Source: Opisthorchis felineus (lineage: Eukaryota > Platyhelminthes > Trematoda > Opisthorchiida > Opisthorchiidae). From it: a stretch of 64,000 bases of DNA. The position numbers were made by a program, and so were the translations under genes. Shown here one piece after another: positions 59,932-64,000 of the stretch (position 1 is its first letter; every line of letters starts with the position of its first letter). Where the stretch lies: contig SJOL01007527.1 of NCBI GenBank assembly GCA_004794785.1, positions 8,416 through 72,415 on the forward strand, given 5' to 3'. Under the pieces are notes generated by a model. That model was not told the origin of the DNA and did no database searches. It saw only the letters and a program-made list of their open reading frames with translations.

Positions 59932-61223
59932 TGTGTAGCGGCGCGACGTCGTGAAAATTCGTCGTGATCATCAGACGTTTGGAGCGAAAGTACACGAGTT
60001 TCCGAAATAAAGCGACCAATACGAAGCTTATGATGACCGAGCCTTCAGATTGAAAATGTACTCCAACTTTGGAATTTCTCTCAATGTATCACCTTACTTT
60101 CCACTTTAACTGAACCCCGTGTATTGTTACACAGTTTTCAAGGTGATACGACGTATTTTTTCCAACACCAGTTGTCTAAAGCCACCAGTGTTTTCATGCG
60201 CATTTGGATAAGGAATTCAACATCCCTCAAGAATGTTAGACAAACCAAAAACACCGTACTCATTGGATACTTGCATTTGGGCTCAAACGGCCCGAAAGAA
60301 TGCAAATCTCCGGGGTGATCTCCACTTAGCTACCAGGAAAGATCATGCACTCATCCGAACTTTTGTCCCGGGAGCAATAAATAAATAATGGAGTTATGGT
60401 GCTCTCAGAGAGCTTGTTGCGCTCACCATCGAACGATTGTATCATCCAGCAGGAATGCTACTTGTTTCGCATTGATCGTCATGTCAGCTTTAGTTGCCTA
60501 GGTTCGATTCGAACATTCTATGAGATACATCAGTCAATTAAGTCTGGAACACAAGCTGTGCTTTCTGAGTAAGGATAAATAAATCATCTTTACCAATTTA
60601 TGCATTGTACTTGGTACTCCACTTTCAGAACTATGCGGATTTGGTGATTCTCTCTCCGCCACGACCACAATCTAGTTGAGTCGAACTTTTTTGTGCAGTT
60701 GGCGGTGTCTTGTACAGTACTTTTACCTGTACTATACTTCCTTGAGCTTAACCAATATTGTGTTTCACCACACGACTGGAGGTCAAACAGAATTGTATTT
60801 GTAGCCAAAAATAATAATGTCCCCTTCTTACATGCGCGTTTCAATTGAGTCCTCGGATCGTTATGTGTTCAGCTTGTTGCGGATGGTGTATATCAGGAAC
60901 AGGTCTATTTTATGGAAAACCTTCACACCAGATGGAAAGGTGATGCTAACCAGATAACGACTGAACATATTGTCAGCATCTGAACGACTATCACAACTCC
61001 TGCCTTAACCTAAGTTGTCCTGTTGAAGCCAACGACATTAGCACTAGCAAGTCCCCTTCTCCTATTCGCAAGCAGCTACGAAGGAAAAAAAGGAGTCAGC
61101 TTACAAAATAGGAAAGTACACAGTGGCCGGACAGTTTAGGCCAGCAGACATGAAGTCAAGCCGTCTAATATAATCTCGGCAACAAAAGCTGCTGTGAAAC
61201 ATGGCGGTCCTTGAAGCAGCTGT
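59932..61223. other. Unassigned, probably ATP13A intron
   Basis: It lies upstream of exon a in the gene's direction. I searched for the TGDN and VAREC motifs of the preceding exon and did not find them. Confidence 0.35.
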
Positions 61224-61448
61224 GTGGCGGAGGATCAAAGTTATGTTCTTTTGGTCTTGACAAACTCAAGTGGAACGTATTTTGGCCTGTCAAACCCACA
61301 TACTGCATTCATTACCCATGATGATGTATATAAGGACATGAGGCACGTGAAGTCAGGCAAGGCTTATGGTCCCGATCATGTAGCGCTGTTGTTGCTCAAC
61401 AGCCACGTGTCTGTTCGCTGGTTGTATTTTCACTGGAAGGCCTCTTAA
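61224..61448 (+). pseudogene. LINE reverse-transcriptase N-terminal fragment
   Basis: The frame contains HDDVYKDMRHVKSGKAYGPD then HVALLLLNS, matching the LINE RT motif V...L..LK..KA.GPDGI...LLK. Upstream, near 61060-61100, a basic run (KQLRRKKRSQ) may be part of the same protein. It stops at 61448. Confidence 0.7.
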
Positions 61449-64000
61449 CTGGCTCTGACAGCGCCGGTACCGAACCATGGAGCAACAAAGCTCAAGCAAA
61501 TCGCTCATACGTCCGTTCTTTTGGAACTGTCTAAAGGAGTGCCCCTGAATCGAGTAAAAGGTACACTTCCATAGCTTCCATAGCGTCAGGCTCGCAACAC
61601 AGTGACTAAAATGCATTTCAGTTTCACTTTATCACTTCAGCAGTTGGTGCGAAATCGAATGCTGTACACCTTTTGTTTATTTTGGTAGCCTTGACCGAGG
61701 AGGGTCACTACAACTTTCCACCGAGGTAGGTAGCGAACAGGTCCTGGTGAAGCTAACTGAAAACTGCCTCATGAACCACACACGATTCATTAGTGTGCGT
61801 GGAGGACCCTGATCAGAAAACGCGCTAGCTGTCACAACCGAAAGTGTAACGAATACGTTCACATTCGAGGCTTAAAATTCCGTCGCTTCTAGACTTTGTG
61901 CTGTTGCATGACACGAGTAAAAAATAAACCAACGCTAGCATTGTTCTGTGGATTTTCTTGAAGGCATAGCTGCATTTCCATGGGATAGTTGAACAAGATG
62001 ATGATCCTGACATCTTGTGCTTTCTAGGGCGAAACCAGCGGCGGTTTGTGAAATAGTGGCATATGAGCACCAGTGGTTCATTACTGTACATGAACGCCAT
62101 TCGAAGGACAATGGTGAATACACCAGCACGGATAATCACGAATATCCGCTGCAGTGAAATAGCAGCGTTCGTCTGTTGCGCTACATCTGAAGATGAGCTA
62201 ACCGTATCGAATATTGAAAGAATACAGTACGCTTCACAAGGGAGCAATATGTGAAGCTTCGCGTCAACTCTGCCTCACAAAAGGGGGTTTAGAAGACTAC
62301 AGCAGTCTCTGAAAGTTCAGCCAGAAAAGTTAACAATAAATTCATCACCGACAATCTGAAAATGGTAGTTTAGTTTGGCAATCAAATACCTACTTAGGGA
62401 ATGTACAGCCATTATGCTCTACACTCTCATTCGACCGCAGAATACGAATTACTTTACCGCAAAGCCTTAAAGCAACACATTAGACGAGGTATGAGCTTCG
62501 TTGCGACACAGTAGGACATCGAAAAAATGTGATTTGTTTCGCTTTTCTTCTATGAATACACAGTGATATACGCGCTAAATGCGCCAACTGCATGATGCAT
62601 GCATACATTTTGGGAGTAGAGTCAGTGAGAGGAGAACAAACTTCCAAACTTCTTAGGCCGAATACAGCGACGACCGATTTCTCCACTCTGCAAAGTGACA
62701 ATAAGACTTTTTTCAGGGATTGCACATGGAAGAACTGGCATGCTCATACAAGAAAAAACCTCGAAAAGTTGGGAAATTTCCATGGAGATGTCCGATAAAT
62801 GATTAAAAAAAAACCGCAGACAAGTAATAAGTGAAGCAGGGAATTTGTCGAAGGTCGACGAACGCTTGCGATTCAGTGTTGATGGGTACATTGCTCTTTG
62901 GCAAGACCTCAGACCTGCCAAAAGGTGGAGACAACTAAGTAAGAATATTCATCGAAATACTTCCGGATGTCAAGGTCACCTCTGATGGTTTCTTTAGCTT
63001 CAATTTCAAACTGAAGTAGCATCCTGCACAAGGTAGTCAAATCTGGATATCTGCTCCGTTTCAAAATACTCAGTTAGTAGCCCTCAATAGCACGAGAGTA
63101 CTGTGATAACCAACTGTTGACACTGTCCTGTAAGGTATCTAACCCAAAATCGAGAGCAAGAACCACTACATAACTGCTTCACTTTTATTAGGAATCATCA
63201 GTCGCGCGGATCTCAAGAAATCAAGGAGATTCGAACACAGAAACGACAGTCCAGTTAATACTCTCTCTGTAGCATGACATTGAAATAGCCACATAAAAAC
63301 GGTTGCACTAGATAGCTGTCACCACCATGGGAAACGAACAGCAGGAGGCCTGCAAGTACTGTGCGCAGCCACACCAAATTAGAGGAGTCGTTATATGGGA
63401 GACTGTTCGTTTGGGGACAGCATTACGGTGGATACCATACTGATCAGCTAGGGTGATTGGACGGTTCTAGAGATTTCATAGACGTGCGATGTAGATATGA
63501 TATTTTCAGTTTAAGTGTAGTAGGAAGGCAAAACATGTTGGGAATCAGCAGCATATTCTAGGATTTGATGATGCCCCGATTTGACAGAGAAATCGGGGTA
63601 ATACACAGATGAGTGTTTTGGGGGAAAACTTGACCGAAAGGAATACCTTCACGTGGCCTTTTCAGGCAGGCCACAATGGGAAATCGAATTACTAACTGTT
63701 GGTAAAGAATTAGTGAAGTGTGACCTGTGTCGATCAATAAACGCAACCACAAAACGAATTACCTGACTTAACAGATAGTTACGCGGCAGTAGAGACCCGA
63801 CTGTCTAAACGAAGGATAAGTGATTGCTAGCAAAAAAGTGGACTGAAAGAAAAATAGAAACAGCGCACAAATTTGTCTCGGTCAAAGGCTGTCCAGGTTA
63901 CTTGTCATTGGGGACAAGCTCGAGACAAAAAGCACCTGACTGTAATGAACCAAATCGTGCACAAAGAATAATCAAGTGCCAAAAAATGGAAACGAAGCAA
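61449..64000. other. Unassigned right edge
   Basis: No ATP13A exon was found, though upstream exons of that gene must lie here or beyond. A minus frame at 61825-62247 (140 codons) and a 49-bp exon-like segment bounded by CTTTACCAACAG and GTATTCC near 63690 were considered and not accepted. Confidence 0.35.

Noticed and set aside
63690..63738. 49-bp upstream ATP13A exon
   Set aside because: Good-looking splice sites, but the translation matches no P5B segment and its end phase does not fit exon a.
1..64000. CRISPR array, phage or bacterial operon, toxin-antitoxin or other defence system
   Set aside because: No regularly spaced repeats, no ribosome-binding-site gene clusters, and the only clear gene is an intron-rich animal-type ATPase.

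Overview
The window looks like a gene-poor, repeat-rich stretch of a flatworm nuclear genome, most likely a trematode and possibly an opisthorchiid liver fluke. The reasons are base composition near the mid-40s percent GC, a single split gene with introns of 0.4 to 7 kb, and a typical mixture of decayed CR1-like and RTE-like LINEs, Penelope-like elements, tRNA-derived SINEs and a BEL/Pao LTR element. The taxonomic call is inference from recalled repeat families, not from a search. Nothing bacterial or viral-like (operons, CRISPR, phage) is present.

Layout. From 1 to 23.3 kb lies intergenic DNA made largely of old transposon pieces: a SINE (1.2 kb), an RTE-like reverse-transcriptase end (2.0-2.6 kb), and many copies on both strands of one repeat family that ends in (TTA)n, including a decayed LINE with endonuclease and reverse transcriptase (15.0-17.3 kb). 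From 23344 to 30640 lies one BEL/Pao LTR retrotransposon on the minus strand, with two 839-bp LTRs that differ at only about a dozen positions, yet with a disabled interior. A 1.9-kb member of the (TTA)n family is inserted in its integrase. Just right of it sits a 36-bp perfect inverted repeat whose loop carries a hammerhead-ribozyme-like core.

From 36.3 to 59.6 kb the minus strand carries the 3' half of a P5B-type ATPase gene (ATP13A family, polyamine/cation-transporting lysosomal ATPases). I assembled nine exons by hand. Splice sites and reading phases agree across all eight junctions, giving the last ~582 residues: the end of the P domain with the hinge motif, transmembrane segments M5 to M10, the conserved WPP motif, and a ~180-residue cytosolic extension. 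The first half of the gene should lie beyond the right edge. Its introns hold Penelope-like GIY-YIG fragments, a SINE, a diverged tandem repeat and LINE pieces.

The mobile elements do not form a working system together. They are layers of insertion and decay. The points most worth following up are the LTR element with young LTRs and a dead interior, the tRNA-Val-like unit inside its LTRs, the ~1.9-kb repeat lacking any polymerase, the hammerhead-like hairpin, and the long tail on the ATPase.
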